From: Bacteroidota bacterium
GTDB taxonomy: Bacteria > Bacteroidota > Bacteroidia > Bacteroidales > Cfx3-03
DNA length: 28,816 bases
Direction: 5' to 3'
Assembly (NCBI GenBank): GCA_030706265.1
Contig: JAUZOX010000003.1
Location: forward strand, 1 to 28,816
In this document: positions 1-6,469 of the stretch, piece after piece
Numbering within the stretch: the first letter of the stretch is position 1
Layout of the letters: each line of letters begins with the position of its first letter
Notes under the pieces: model-generated
What the model saw: only the letters and a program-made list of their open reading frames with translations
Databases searched by the model: none
What the model was told of the DNA's origin: nothing
Program-made: the position numbers and the translations under genes

Positions 1-1
1 C

Positions 2-163
2 GTAATCATATACAAAATGCTTACTGAAGGGAAACCATATTGTTATGAGTACGTCCAGGAACAAACGCAATACCTGAAATCTTCCAAATTACGAAACATC
101 ATTAAAACAATGGATAAATTCAATATTTCAAGAGAAGAATTGCAATTAGCTTGGAATAGTTAG
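2..163 (+). CDS. Transposase C-terminal part, IS110/IS1111-like (5' truncated by window)
   Basis: An open frame runs from the window edge to TAG at 161-163, giving 53 residues. It begins VIIYKMLTEGKPY, which resembles the segment near the end of IS110/IS1111 (Transposase_20) enzymes where a hydrophobic I-W/Y-x-ML stretch precedes a PY motif. A charged helical tail follows. The catalytic RuvC-like DEDD part and the conserved serine would lie upstream, outside the window. The family assignment rests on this short motif only, so it is tentative. The gene could be intact upstream of the window. The following 200 bp would then include one end of the element. Confidence 0.5.
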   Translation, partial: VIIYKMLTEGKPYCYEYVQEQTQYLKSSKLRNIIKTMDKFNISREELQLAWNS

Positions 164-201
164 TATTCATTAATTTTTCTAATTTTAAGGCTGCGCATTT
201 T

Positions 202-218
202 GTTGGTTAAAATCCAAC
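202..218 (+). other. Small hairpin after the transposase tail
   Basis: GTTGG pairs with CCAAC across a 7-nt loop, followed by an AT-rich run. It could be a weak terminator or part of the right end of the insertion element. There is no long U-tract, so confidence is low. Confidence 0.3.
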
Positions 219-279
219 GGTAATATTTTTATCTTGTCAAAAAAGAGAATACCAAAAAGATGAGATTAGTTATATGTGA

Positions 280-354
280 GTCCCCATTTTCCAATAAAAG
301 TAATTGAATATAAATATGTTAAATTTAAAAAGGGGACTGACCCCATTTTCCCCC
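280..354. repeat. GTCCCC/GGGGAC repeat pair (REP-like)
   Basis: GTCCCCATTTTCC at 280-292 is echoed by GACCCCATTTTCC at 339-351 as a direct repeat. GGGGACTGACCCC at 332-344 is itself a short palindrome whose left half is the inverse of the first copy. GC-rich GGGGAC/GACCCC cores in AT-rich spacer DNA look like a REP or miniature element rather than gene sequence. The unit overlaps the upstream-most possible start codons of the next gene, which is why I place that gene's start further in, at 367. Confidence 0.5.
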
Positions 355-366
355 ATTTCAAAAACA

Positions 367-915
367 ATGGTGGCATTTTATTTACAGAATTCCAAGAAAA
401 TTTTAATTAGTAGTTTGCTTCTACTGGCTTTATCCTCTTTCTACTGTTGTAGATTATTAAACCCCGTAGATTATTCGCAAGAAAATGCGGATAGCATTAA
501 AAAGATAAACAGGTATCTGGATTTACAAGTTACTTTTCCTTCTGACACTGTTCAGATGGGGGAAAAAATAAGCATCAAGATATTGTTTAAAAATAGGACT
601 GATTCCACTGTTCAGTTCTTCCCAATTGCCCCGCTTAGTTTTTATAGACCATCCGGTGCTGGATGTATAATTTTCACCATCAATACAACTTTTAATTTAA
701 CAAAGAGTATTGAATTAAAACCAAGGGACATATATTCATATACTCAAAATATTATTATTGACAAATCATTTTTTATTCCAGGCGAGAATGAATTCGAAGT
801 ATTATATACATTTAACAAAAAGCAAAGAAATAATTTGGCTTATAATGTACTGTATGGTTATTTAGCGTCTAATAAAATTAAATTGATAGTGAAACCATGG
901 TGTCGTAAGATTTAG
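367..915 (+). CDS. Predicted lipoprotein or secreted protein of unknown function
   Basis: This encodes 182 residues from ATG 367. The frame is open further upstream (TTG 304, ATG 316), but those codons fall in the GGGGAC repeat. From Met 367 the protein starts with a textbook signal: a short polar segment, LISSLLLLALSSF, then Cys-Cys. That suggests lipoprotein processing at a non-canonical lipobox, or plain secretion. The mature part is beta-rich, with alternating hydrophobic strands (YLDLQVTFPSDTVQMGE..., then KIKLIVKPW near the end), reminiscent of an Ig-like fold of the BsuPI/DUF type. I do not recognise a family. It stands alone between mobile-element remnants and has no clear consensus promoter. 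A cell-envelope location is an inference from the signal only. Confidence 0.65.
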   Translation: MVAFYLQNSKKILISSLLLLALSSFYCCRLLNPVDYSQENADSIKKINRYLDLQVTFPSDTVQMGEKISIKILFKNRTDSTVQFFPIAPLSFYRPSGAGCIIFTINTTFNLTKSIELKPRDIYSYTQNIIIDKSFFIPGENEFEVLYTFNKKQRNNLAYNVLYGYLASNKIKLIVKPWCRKI

Positions 916-939
916 GATGTCGAGTAGGTAAAACCATTT

Positions 940-971
940 CAGATAAAATGTAATTGTTACGACTTTATCTG
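940..971 (+). terminator. Possible terminator hairpin after the lipoprotein gene
   Basis: CAGATAAA at 940-947 pairs perfectly with TTTATCTG at 964-971. The 16-nt loop contains a smaller GTAA/TTAC pairing. It lies 25 nt downstream of the stop codon. No U-run follows, so a terminator role is uncertain. Confidence 0.3.
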
Positions 972-1026
972 ACAGATTGTTAGATTTACAAGGGTTTGAC
1001 TTTGGGTATTCTTAAACATGGGTGGT

Positions 1027-1077
1027 TGGAATAGTCCAAGGATAAGAGGGGGCATTTTGGCCCCCTCTGGCATTCCA
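1027..1077 (+). other. Strong two-part hairpin
   Basis: AGAGGGGGC (1045-1053) pairs perfectly with GCCCCCTCT (1060-1068) around a 6-nt loop. An outer TGGAAT (1027-1032) pairs with ATTCCA (1072-1077). It stands out by its GC content in an AT-rich spacer. It is either a structured transcript end or a remnant of a mobile element. Confidence 0.45.
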
Positions 1078-1203
1078 GCCAGCCGGATTATTTCTGATTG
1101 GGTTGCTCCCCAGCAGCGCCCGTTTCCACTTCATCCGACAAAGGCAATTGTGGACAGCTATTGGGACTGATTCCAAAGCTGGAGATAACATTGTGGGGTA
1201 AAG

Positions 1204-1393
1204 GGTATATGAAGTGTATATGAAGGGTATATAACTTACCCCTGTCTCGCACCAGTCTCGTACGTGTCTCGTACCTGTCTCGTACCTGTCTCGCTTTAAG
1301 GTACGAAACACGGACGAGACACGTACGAAACAACAGCGAAACATGTGCGAGAAAGGGACCAATTAAATACCCTTTATATACACTTCATATACC
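1204..1393. repeat. 190-bp palindrome built from 11-bp phased units (3+5 | 5+3)
   Basis: The outer arms 1204-1230 and 1367-1393 are inverse copies at 26 of 27 positions. Each arm carries the hexamer GTATAT (or its complement) every 11 bp: 1205, 1216 and 1227 on the left; 1365, 1376 and 1387 on the right. Inside, GTCTCG recurs at 1244, 1255, 1266, 1277 and 1288. Its degenerate inverse (CGAGAC, CGAAAC or CGAGAA) recurs at 1304, 1315, 1326, 1337 and 1348. All of these share one symmetry axis at 1298.5. The whole could extrude as a cruciform or act as a helically phased array of binding sites. I know of no named family with this layout. Confidence 0.85.
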
Positions 1394-1491
1394 AATATCC
1401 TAACCCTTTTTCGAAACTCTTTCATCAAGGCTCAAAAAGGGTCGTTTCTTTTTGGGTTGCACTTCATTTTTAAAGAAAGGGGCTTTAAGAT

Positions 1492-1725
1492 ATGGAAGTC
1501 CGGGAGAATGCCATAGAGGGTAAGTTTGGACAAGCCAAGACCGCATAGGGTTTGGACCGGGTCGGGGCCGGGCTTAAAGATACCGGCGAATGCCGGATTC
1601 CCTGCCTCTTCCGAGTGCTTAACATGGCCAAATTGGCCGGAGTAGCTTCGCTATGCCGCTGATCAAACAGGCTGAAAAGTTTTTTAAGCAAAGGCACTGT
1701 GAAAATCTTCAACGGCATTTATTGA
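1492..1725 (+). pseudogene. Decayed C-terminal remnant of an IS5/IS1182-type DDE transposase
   Basis: Reading the plus strand from 1492 gives VRENAIEGKFGQAK, then a stop (TAG 1546-1548), then GLDRVGAGLKDTGE, a hydrophobic VLNMAKLAG segment, another stop (TGA 1660-1662), and the frame ends at TGA 1723-1725. The RxxIEGKFGQxK block followed by a Y/GL...I/V.A.L..T.E motif and an NLA.L helix is the characteristic end of IS5-like transposases, containing the last catalytic Glu (EGKFG). Two in-frame stops and no upstream two-thirds of the gene show that it is dead. The segment is richer in GC than its surroundings, consistent with an imported element. Confidence 0.65.
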
Positions 1726-1793
1726 AGATATTCAGGACAAAGCAGGGCGTCGGTGCTTCAATCCAGGTCTGAAAAGGATAGCTTAAAAAATCT

Positions 1794-1812
1794 CTGCTGA
1801 GTTTTTCAGCAG
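1794..1812 (+). mobile_element. Putative terminal hairpin/inverted-repeat end of the decayed IS
   Basis: CTGCTGA pairs with TCAGCAG around GTTTT, followed by ACCCTGAG. A TTTTTCAGCAGACCC-type sequence some 70 bp after a transposase stop fits the right end of an IS5-like element. The left end is not visible, so the boundary is an inference. Confidence 0.4.
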
Positions 1813-2002
1813 ACCCTGAGATACCATGATACGATCAATGATATTTTTGAAAAGTCAGGTTTTAATATAGCCTGATTCATGCAACAAAGGAAGAAAATGC
1901 TTGTTCATCTAATAGATGACGGGAACTCTTTGCCAATGAAAAAATTTGTCAATTATATTGCCGTTTAAATTTATTTAAGCCATTGTACCACAAAAGAACA
2001 GT

Positions 2003-2620
2003 ATGACAGGATTTATACGCGATTTCTTTTCAAACACTGATGATATTATACGGGTAGGTGGATTGTTGCTGGTTTTACTGATGATGTACCTTGAGACCGG
2101 AGTATTTCTGGGAATGATTTTACCGGGAGGGGATTATATGCTTTTCGCAACCGGAATCTTTTGTGGTTGCGACTTTTTTGGCCTTTCACTTTTTCTTGTC
2201 ATTCTGTTCATCTTAATTGCTGCAGTATCGGGCGATTCAACCGGATTCATCCAGGGCCGGTGGTTGGGAAAAAGGCTGTTTCTGAAAGGCAATTCCAGAA
2301 TTTTTAAAAGGGAGTATCTGATACGGAGTAACCTGTTTTATGAGCGATATGGGGTATGGGCTTTTATCATGGGACGTTTTGTTCCAATCGTCAGGACTTT
2401 TCTACCCATGATAGCCGGAGCTTCGGGCTTCCGTTTCCAGAAGTTTTTACTTTACGACGCAATTGGAGGAACGATATGGGTAAGTACCATCATTTCAATC
2501 GGTTATTTCTTTGGCAGGAAATTTCCCGAGGTGATTAATTATTCGGTCTATATTCTTCTGGCGATCGTAATACTGGCATCGATAGTCATTTTAAAATTAG
2601 TCGCACATAAAAATAAATAA
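2003..2620 (+). CDS. DedA/VTT-family membrane protein
   Basis: This 205-residue integral membrane protein has DedA (SNARE-associated/VTT) hallmarks: E31-T-G with P41-GGD in the re-entrant loop region, the GDSTGFIQGRWLG block at about 77-89, and G124-RFVP-x2-RTF-x6-G. The last of these carries the conserved arginines thought to be essential in this family. Hydrophobic segments lie around 18-39, 46-76 and 145-200. DedA proteins act in lipid carrier or phospholipid flipping and proton-dependent membrane homeostasis; some recycle undecaprenyl phosphate. The exact substrate cannot be read from sequence. It lies about 400 bp upstream of rpsL and is not part of that operon, since dedicated promoters intervene. 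Length is normal for the family. Confidence 0.88.
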   Translation: MTGFIRDFFSNTDDIIRVGGLLLVLLMMYLETGVFLGMILPGGDYMLFATGIFCGCDFFGLSLFLVILFILIAAVSGDSTGFIQGRWLGKRLFLKGNSRIFKREYLIRSNLFYERYGVWAFIMGRFVPIVRTFLPMIAGASGFRFQKFLLYDAIGGTIWVSTIISIGYFFGRKFPEVINYSVYILLAIVILASIVILKLVAHKNK

Positions 2621-2635
2621 TTTTCAATCGATTAG

Positions 2636-2665
2636 TTGTTTTATTAAAATTAATATGTAATTTTG
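2636..2665 (+). promoter_or_regulatory. Promoter P1 upstream of rpsL (Bacteroidota type)
   Basis: TTG at 2636-2638, a 19-nt spacer, then TAATTTTG at 2658-2665. This is a perfect match to the TTG-N19-TAnnTTTG consensus of the Bacteroidota primary sigma factor. It is followed by GCACCC. It would drive either a leader of over 300 nt on the rpsL operon or a separate small RNA. Confidence 0.75.
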
Positions 2666-2671
2666 CACCCT

Positions 2672-2850
2672 CAAAACCCTGAAGCTATCCGTTTGAAACA
2701 ACGGATGAGTTGTCTGAAATCAAGACAACAGTAAGTGGGAAACCTGACAAAAGAGACAATTATAGGTTTCTACAGAACAAGATCATAAGTGTTCTGGTTA
2801 ACTGAAGAATTGCATTAGTGCAATCAATTGAACTCCCTGTTCCGTTCCCC
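2672..2850 (+). ncRNA. Candidate structured leader or small RNA (five consecutive hairpins)
   Basis: Perfect stems follow each other. ATCCGTT/AACGGAT is at 2687-2706 and GTTGTCT/AGACAAC at 2709-2729. GAAACCT/AGGTTTC is at 2739-2770 and CAGAACA/TGTTCTG at 2773-2796. ATTGCA/TGCAAT closes the series at 2809-2824. Each stem is 6-7 bp. The segment lies immediately after P1. It does not show the signatures of RNase P RNA, SRP RNA or tmRNA. It could be a ribosomal-protein autoregulatory leader or an independent RNA. The 3' end at about 2850 is a guess, because no terminator is visible. Confidence 0.45.
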
Positions 2851-2932
2851 TTTATTTGTTAAAGAATTTCAGTAAAGTTTCAGCTTTGAAATGCTAAGTT
2901 ATAGAATGTGAAAAAAAAGACACATTTTAGGC

Positions 2933-2962
2933 TTGGTTATATTAAATTAACATGTAACTTTG
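2933..2962 (+). promoter_or_regulatory. Promoter P2 of the rpsL operon (Bacteroidota type)
   Basis: TTG at 2933-2935, a 19-nt spacer, then TAACTTTG at 2955-2962, ending about 55 nt before the rpsL ATG. The surrounding 40 bp is nearly a copy of P1 (shared ATTAA, ATGTAA and TTTGCACCC blocks), suggesting duplication or strong selection on extended promoter sequence. Confidence 0.8.
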
Positions 2963-3017
2963 CACCCCTCAAAAAGAGAGGGATTTACGGATAATAAAAT
3001 ATCAAAAAAAATCAAAT

Positions 3018-3398
3018 ATGCCTACAATTCAACAATTGGTTCGTAAAGGACGAGTAAAGCTGACAGACAAGAGCAAGTCTCCTGCTTTGGATGCCTGCCC
3101 GCAACGAAGGGGAGTGTGTACGCGTGTGTACACCACAACTCCTAAGAAGCCGAACTCGGCAATGCGAAAGGTCGCAAGGGTAAGGTTGACCAATAGTAAG
3201 GAAGTGAATGCCTATATCCCTGGTGAGGGTCATAATCTTCAGGAGCACTCCATCGTAATGATTCGTGGCGGTCGTGTGAAAGATTTACCAGGTGTACGTT
3301 ATCACATCATCCGCGGCGCATTGGATACTTCCGGGGTGAATGGTAGAAACCAGAGGAGATCAAAGTACGGTACAAAGCGTCCGAAAGCTAAAAAGTAA
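3018..3398 (+). CDS. rpsL: Small ribosomal subunit protein S12
   Basis: This encodes 126 residues, a normal length. S12 sits at the decoding centre and controls translational accuracy. The near-invariant PQRRGVCTRVYTTTPKKPNS block is present with Lys43. The RGGRVKDLPGVRYH loop carries Lys88 and Asp89, the residue methylthiolated in some bacteria. Lys43 and Lys88 are the streptomycin-sensitive state. The C-terminus SKYGTKRPKAKK is typical. This is the first gene of the ribosomal supercluster, directly behind promoter P2 and 29 nt ahead of rpsG. Confidence 0.98.
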   Translation: MPTIQQLVRKGRVKLTDKSKSPALDACPQRRGVCTRVYTTTPKKPNSAMRKVARVRLTNSKEVNAYIPGEGHNLQEHSIVMIRGGRVKDLPGVRYHIIRGALDTSGVNGRNQRRSKYGTKRPKAKK

Positions 3399-3427
3399 TA
3401 AGAAGTAAATAGTTAAGCTTTAGCGAA

Positions 3428-3895
3428 ATGAGAAAAGCAAAACCGAAAATAAGAATTATACTTCCTGACCCCAGGTTTAACGATGTGCTTGTAACGAAGT
3501 TCGTGAACAACTTGATGTATTCAGGAAAGAAGAACCTGGCCTATGATATTTTTTATGATGCGATTGACATCGTAAATGAGAAAATCAATGAGGACGGTTT
3601 GGAAATCTGGAAAAAAGCCCTTTCGAATGTTACCCCAAGTGTAGAGGTGCGTAGCCGTAGAATTGGTGGTGCAACATTCCAGATCCCATCAGAAATTCGT
3701 GCTTCCCGTAAGATGTCGATAGGGATGAAGAACCTTATCAACTTTGCCCGTAAGCGCAATGAAAAAACAATGGCGATGAAATTGGCTTCTGAAATCATGG
3801 CCGCGTATAAAGAAGAAGGTGCAGCTTTTAAGAAGAAAGAAGATACTCACAGAATGGCAGAAGCCAACAAGGCCTTCTCTCATTTTAGATTCTAA
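3428..3895 (+). CDS. rpsG: Small ribosomal subunit protein S7
   Basis: This 155-residue protein initiates assembly of the 30S head by binding the 3' major domain of 16S rRNA and contacts E-site tRNA. MRKAKPKIRIILPDPRFNDVLVTKFVNNLM is the usual N-terminus, followed by the PSVEVRSRRIGGATFQIP beta-hairpin (about 72-89) and the MAEANKAFSHFRF C-terminal end. It lies between rpsL and fusA, the standard str-operon order. In E. coli S7 is the autogenous repressor of this operon; no matching site can be identified here. Confidence 0.98.
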   Translation: MRKAKPKIRIILPDPRFNDVLVTKFVNNLMYSGKKNLAYDIFYDAIDIVNEKINEDGLEIWKKALSNVTPSVEVRSRRIGGATFQIPSEIRASRKMSIGMKNLINFARKRNEKTMAMKLASEIMAAYKEEGAAFKKKEDTHRMAEANKAFSHFRF

Positions 3896-3977
3896 AAGTG
3901 TTACCCTAAAAACAAATTAAAATTCGCAATCCCCAACGCTTAAAAAAATATTAAGGAAAGGATAATAAAAAATTTCA

Positions 3978-6068
3978 ATGTCAAAACTGAACTTAACACG
4001 GAATATCGGGATTATGGCCCATATCGATGCGGGAAAAACCACAACGACAGAGCGTATATTGTATTATACCGGTATTAATTATAAAATTGGCGAGGTCCAT
4101 GAAGGCGCCGCCACAATGGACTGGATGGTTCAGGAGCAGGAGCGTGGGATTACAATTACTTCTGCCGCGACAACTGTATTTTGGACATATGCTGGTGAAA
4201 AATACAAATATAATATTATTGATACCCCGGGCCACGTTGACTTTACGGTTGAAGTAGAGCGTTCATTGCGTGTACTGGATGGTGCCATAGCTTTATTTTG
4301 TGCTGTAGGTGGTGTTGAACCACAAAGCGAGACGGTTTGGAAACAAGCAGACCGTTATTTAGTGCCCCGCGTTTGTTTTGTAAATAAAATGGACCGCGCC
4401 GGTGCTGATTTCTATGATGTCTTGGGTCAGATTAAGGAAAAACTGGGTGCAAATCCGGTAGCACTGACACTGCCTATCGGTTCTGAAGAGAACTTTGTTG
4501 GTGTCGTGGATCTGATTCAAATGAAAGCCTTTTACTTTGATGAATCAACAAAAGGCGCGACAGTTATTGAAAAACCAATTCCAACTGAGATGCTTGCCGA
4601 AGTTGAAGATTATCGCGGTAAGCTAATAGAAGCTGTTGCTGAGCAAAGTGAAACACTCCTTGAAAAGTATATGGTTGATCCCGAATCGATCACCGTAGAG
4701 GAGATGATGGATTGCATTCGCAAAGCAACAATCAAAATGGAGATTTTCCCTGTATTGTGCGGAGCTTCGTTCAAGAACAAGGGAGTACAACAACTGCTTG
4801 ACGCGGTTGCTGCATATCTTCCAAGTCCCCTGGACGTAGAAGCAATTACAGGTACTAATCCTGAAACAGGACTCGAAGAAATACGGAGTGTTGACCCCAA
4901 TGATCATTTTTGCGCTTTAGCATTTAAAATCGCTACTGATCCTTTTGTAGGTCGCATTGCCTTCTTCCGTGTTTATTCAGGATCGCTTGATGCAGGGTCA
5001 TATGTTCTCAATACCACAACGGGTAAAAAAGAACGTATTTCGCGTATCATGCAGATGCATGCCAATAAGCAGAATCCGCTCGACAGGATCGAAGCCGGAG
5101 ATATCGGAGCCGCTGTAGGTTTCAAGACTATTCGTACAGGTGATACGCTCTGCGATGAGAAATTCCCGATTGTACTTGAGTCGATGACTTTCCCTGAGCC
5201 GGTTATTTCTCTTGCCATCGAACCTAAGGGCAAAGATGATATCGATAAACTGGATAATGCACTTATTAAGCTTTCAGAAGAGGATCCAACATTTAAGGTG
5301 CACACCGACCAGGATTCAGGTCAAACCATTATCAGTGGTATGGGTGAGTTGCATCTTGAAATCATTGTAGATCGTCTGAGACGTGAATTCAAGGTAGAAG
5401 TTAACCAGGGCGCTCCCCAGGTTGCTTATAAAGAGGCTGTTACGGCTGCCGTTCATCATCGCGAAGTTTATAAGAAACAATCGGGTGGTAGAGGTAAATT
5501 TGCGGATATCATTTTTGAAATGAGTCCTGCCGATGATGGTTTCAAAGGTTTACAGTTTATCAATGAAGTTAAAGGTGGAAATATTCCCAAGGAATTTATC
5601 CCATCCGTACAAAAAGGTTTTGAGCTGGCAATGCTTAATGGCGTTTTAGCCGGTTTTGAAATGGAATCTTTAAAGGTACGATTGATAGATGGTTCATTCC
5701 ATCCGGTTGACTCAGATGCCTTATCTTTTGAACTTGCTGCCAAGGTAGGATTCAAGGAGGCAGGGCGAAAGGCAAAATGTGTATTGCTTGAGCCGATCAT
5801 GAAAGTTGAAGTCTTTGTACCCGATGAATATGTCGGAGATGTAACGGGTGATTTAAACAAACGCCGTGCTTATGTTGAAGGCATTGAAGCAAAAGTAAAA
5901 ACTCAGGTAATCAAGGCTAAAGTTCCTCTTTCTGAAATGTTCGGTTATGTTACCGCACTTCGTACCAATACTTCGGGCCGTGGTGCATCGAGCATGGAGT
6001 TCTCACATTATGCTGAAACACCGAATAGCATAGCGGAAGAGGTAATAAAAAAAGCAAAAGGTTTGTAA
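3978..6068 (+). CDS. fusA: Elongation factor G
   Basis: This encodes 696 residues. EF-G is the GTPase that translocates tRNA-mRNA and, with RRF, recycles ribosomes. The G-domain motifs are intact: G1 AHIDAGKT (14-21), switch I RGITIT (56-61), G3 DTPGH (82-86) and G4 NKMD (136-139). Domain II follows (ATDPFVGRIAFFRVYSG). Domain III has SGMGELHLE, domain IV the KKQSGGRGKFADI stretch and the tip region with GSFHPVDSD, and domain V EPIMKVEV...GDLNKRRA. The position after rpsG marks it as the housekeeping EF-G rather than a second paralogue (Bacteroides also has an EF-G2). No tuf gene follows, as is usual in this phylum. Confidence 0.97.
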   Translation: MSKLNLTRNIGIMAHIDAGKTTTTERILYYTGINYKIGEVHEGAATMDWMVQEQERGITITSAATTVFWTYAGEKYKYNIIDTPGHVDFTVEVERSLRVLDGAIALFCAVGGVEPQSETVWKQADRYLVPRVCFVNKMDRAGADFYDVLGQIKEKLGANPVALTLPIGSEENFVGVVDLIQMKAFYFDESTKGATVIEKPIPTEMLAEVEDYRGKLIEAVAEQSETLLEKYMVDPESITVEEMMDCIRKATIKMEIFPVLCGASFKNKGVQQLLDAVAAYLPSPLDVEAITGTNPETGLEEIRSVDPNDHFCALAFKIATDPFVGRIAFFRVYSGSLDAGSYVLNTTTGKKERISRIMQMHANKQNPLDRIEAGDIGAAVGFKTIRTGDTLCDEKFPIVLESMTFPEPVISLAIEPKGKDDIDKLDNALIKLSEEDPTFKVHTDQDSGQTIISGMGELHLEIIVDRLRREFKVEVNQGAPQVAYKEAVTAAVHHREVYKKQSGGRGKFADIIFEMSPADDGFKGLQFINEVKGGNIPKEFIPSVQKGFELAMLNGVLAGFEMESLKVRLIDGSFHPVDSDALSFELAAKVGFKEAGRKAKCVLLEPIMKVEVFVPDEYVGDVTGDLNKRRAYVEGIEAKVKTQVIKAKVPLSEMFGYVTALRTNTSGRGASSMEFSHYAETPNSIAEEVIKKAKGL

Positions 6069-6096
6069 TTTGAACAACTATTAAATAAAAATAACA

Positions 6097-6402
6097 GTGA
6101 GTCAGAGAATTAGAATCAAACTAAAGTCATACGATTTTAATCTGGTCGACAAGTCAGCCGAAAAGATCGTGAAAACCGTAAAGTCGACCGGTGCTGTCGT
6201 GAACGGGCCGATTCCTTTGCCCACCGATAAGAAGATCTACACCGTGTTGAGATCGACTTTCGTAAACAAAAAGTCAAGAGAGCAGTTTCAGCTCTGCACT
6301 TACAAAAGGCTTTTAGACATATACAGCACCACGTCTAAAACAATAGATGCATTGATGAAACTTGAACTTCCAAGTGGGGTTGAAGTGGAGATCAAGGTCT
6401 AA
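6097..6402 (+). CDS. rpsJ: Small ribosomal subunit protein S10 (GTG start)
   Basis: This encodes 101 residues. The start is GTG at 6097-6099; no ATG fits, and the protein from this codon matches the family N-terminus (SQRIRIKLKSYDFNLVDKSAEKIV). S10 is in the 30S head and doubles as NusE in transcription antitermination with NusB. The long loop GPIPLPTDKKIYTVLRS and the end VEVEIKV are conserved. It joins the str part (29 nt after fusA) to the S10 part of the cluster, a hallmark of Bacteroidota. Confidence 0.97.
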   Translation: MSQRIRIKLKSYDFNLVDKSAEKIVKTVKSTGAVVNGPIPLPTDKKIYTVLRSTFVNKKSREQFQLCTYKRLLDIYSTTSKTIDALMKLELPSGVEVEIKV

Positions 6403-6469
6403 CGTATAGGTTAAGAGCAAAAGGAAAAAGTAAGAAAAATTATTAAATTGACATAAATCGCAAAAGAAA

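Larger units (their letters stand above)
916..1491. other. Non-coding stretch with hairpins and an 11-bp-unit palindrome
   Basis: There is no convincing gene here. Visible structures are a hairpin CAGATAAA/TTTATCTG (940-947 with 964-971) 25 nt after the preceding stop; a GC-rich hairpin at 1027-1077; the large 11-bp-unit palindrome at 1204-1393; and an inverted pair ACCCTTTTT (1403-1411) with AAAAAGGGT (1434-1442). Two minus-strand ORFs cross the region, but they translate repeats and have no recognisable product. Confidence 0.6.
2621..3017 (+). other. rpsL leader region: two promoters and a hairpin-rich segment
   Basis: No gene is present. The region holds promoter P1 (2636-2665), five perfect short hairpins (2687-2824), a less regular AT-rich part including ATTTC/GAAAT and AAAG/CTTT pairings around 2873-2900, and promoter P2 (2933-2962). 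After P2, CCCTC and GAGGG can form a small hairpin just upstream of rpsL. No clear U-tract terminator separates P1 from rpsL. Confidence 0.7.

Noticed and set aside
1012..1362. Minus-strand frames across the 11-bp array (116 and 81 codons)
   Set aside because: They are translations of the repeats (recurring RDRYET-like words from the 11-bp unit), with no start context, domain or family; the palindrome explains the open frames.
1485..1718. Minus-strand frame of 77 codons
   Set aside because: It is antisense to the plus-strand EGKFGQ transposase remnant, whose translation is recognisable; the antisense product is not.
2705..2734. Nine-codon ATG...TAA frame in the rpsL leader (a leader peptide?)
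   Set aside because: It falls inside two perfect hairpins, has no run of regulatory codons, and short frames of this size are expected by chance.
2672..2850. Leader RNA as tmRNA, RNase P RNA or SRP RNA
   Set aside because: The conserved cores of these RNAs are not present and the series of short independent stems does not fit their architecture.
3018..3398. Streptomycin-resistance change in S12
   Set aside because: Lys43 and Lys88 are both the sensitive residues.
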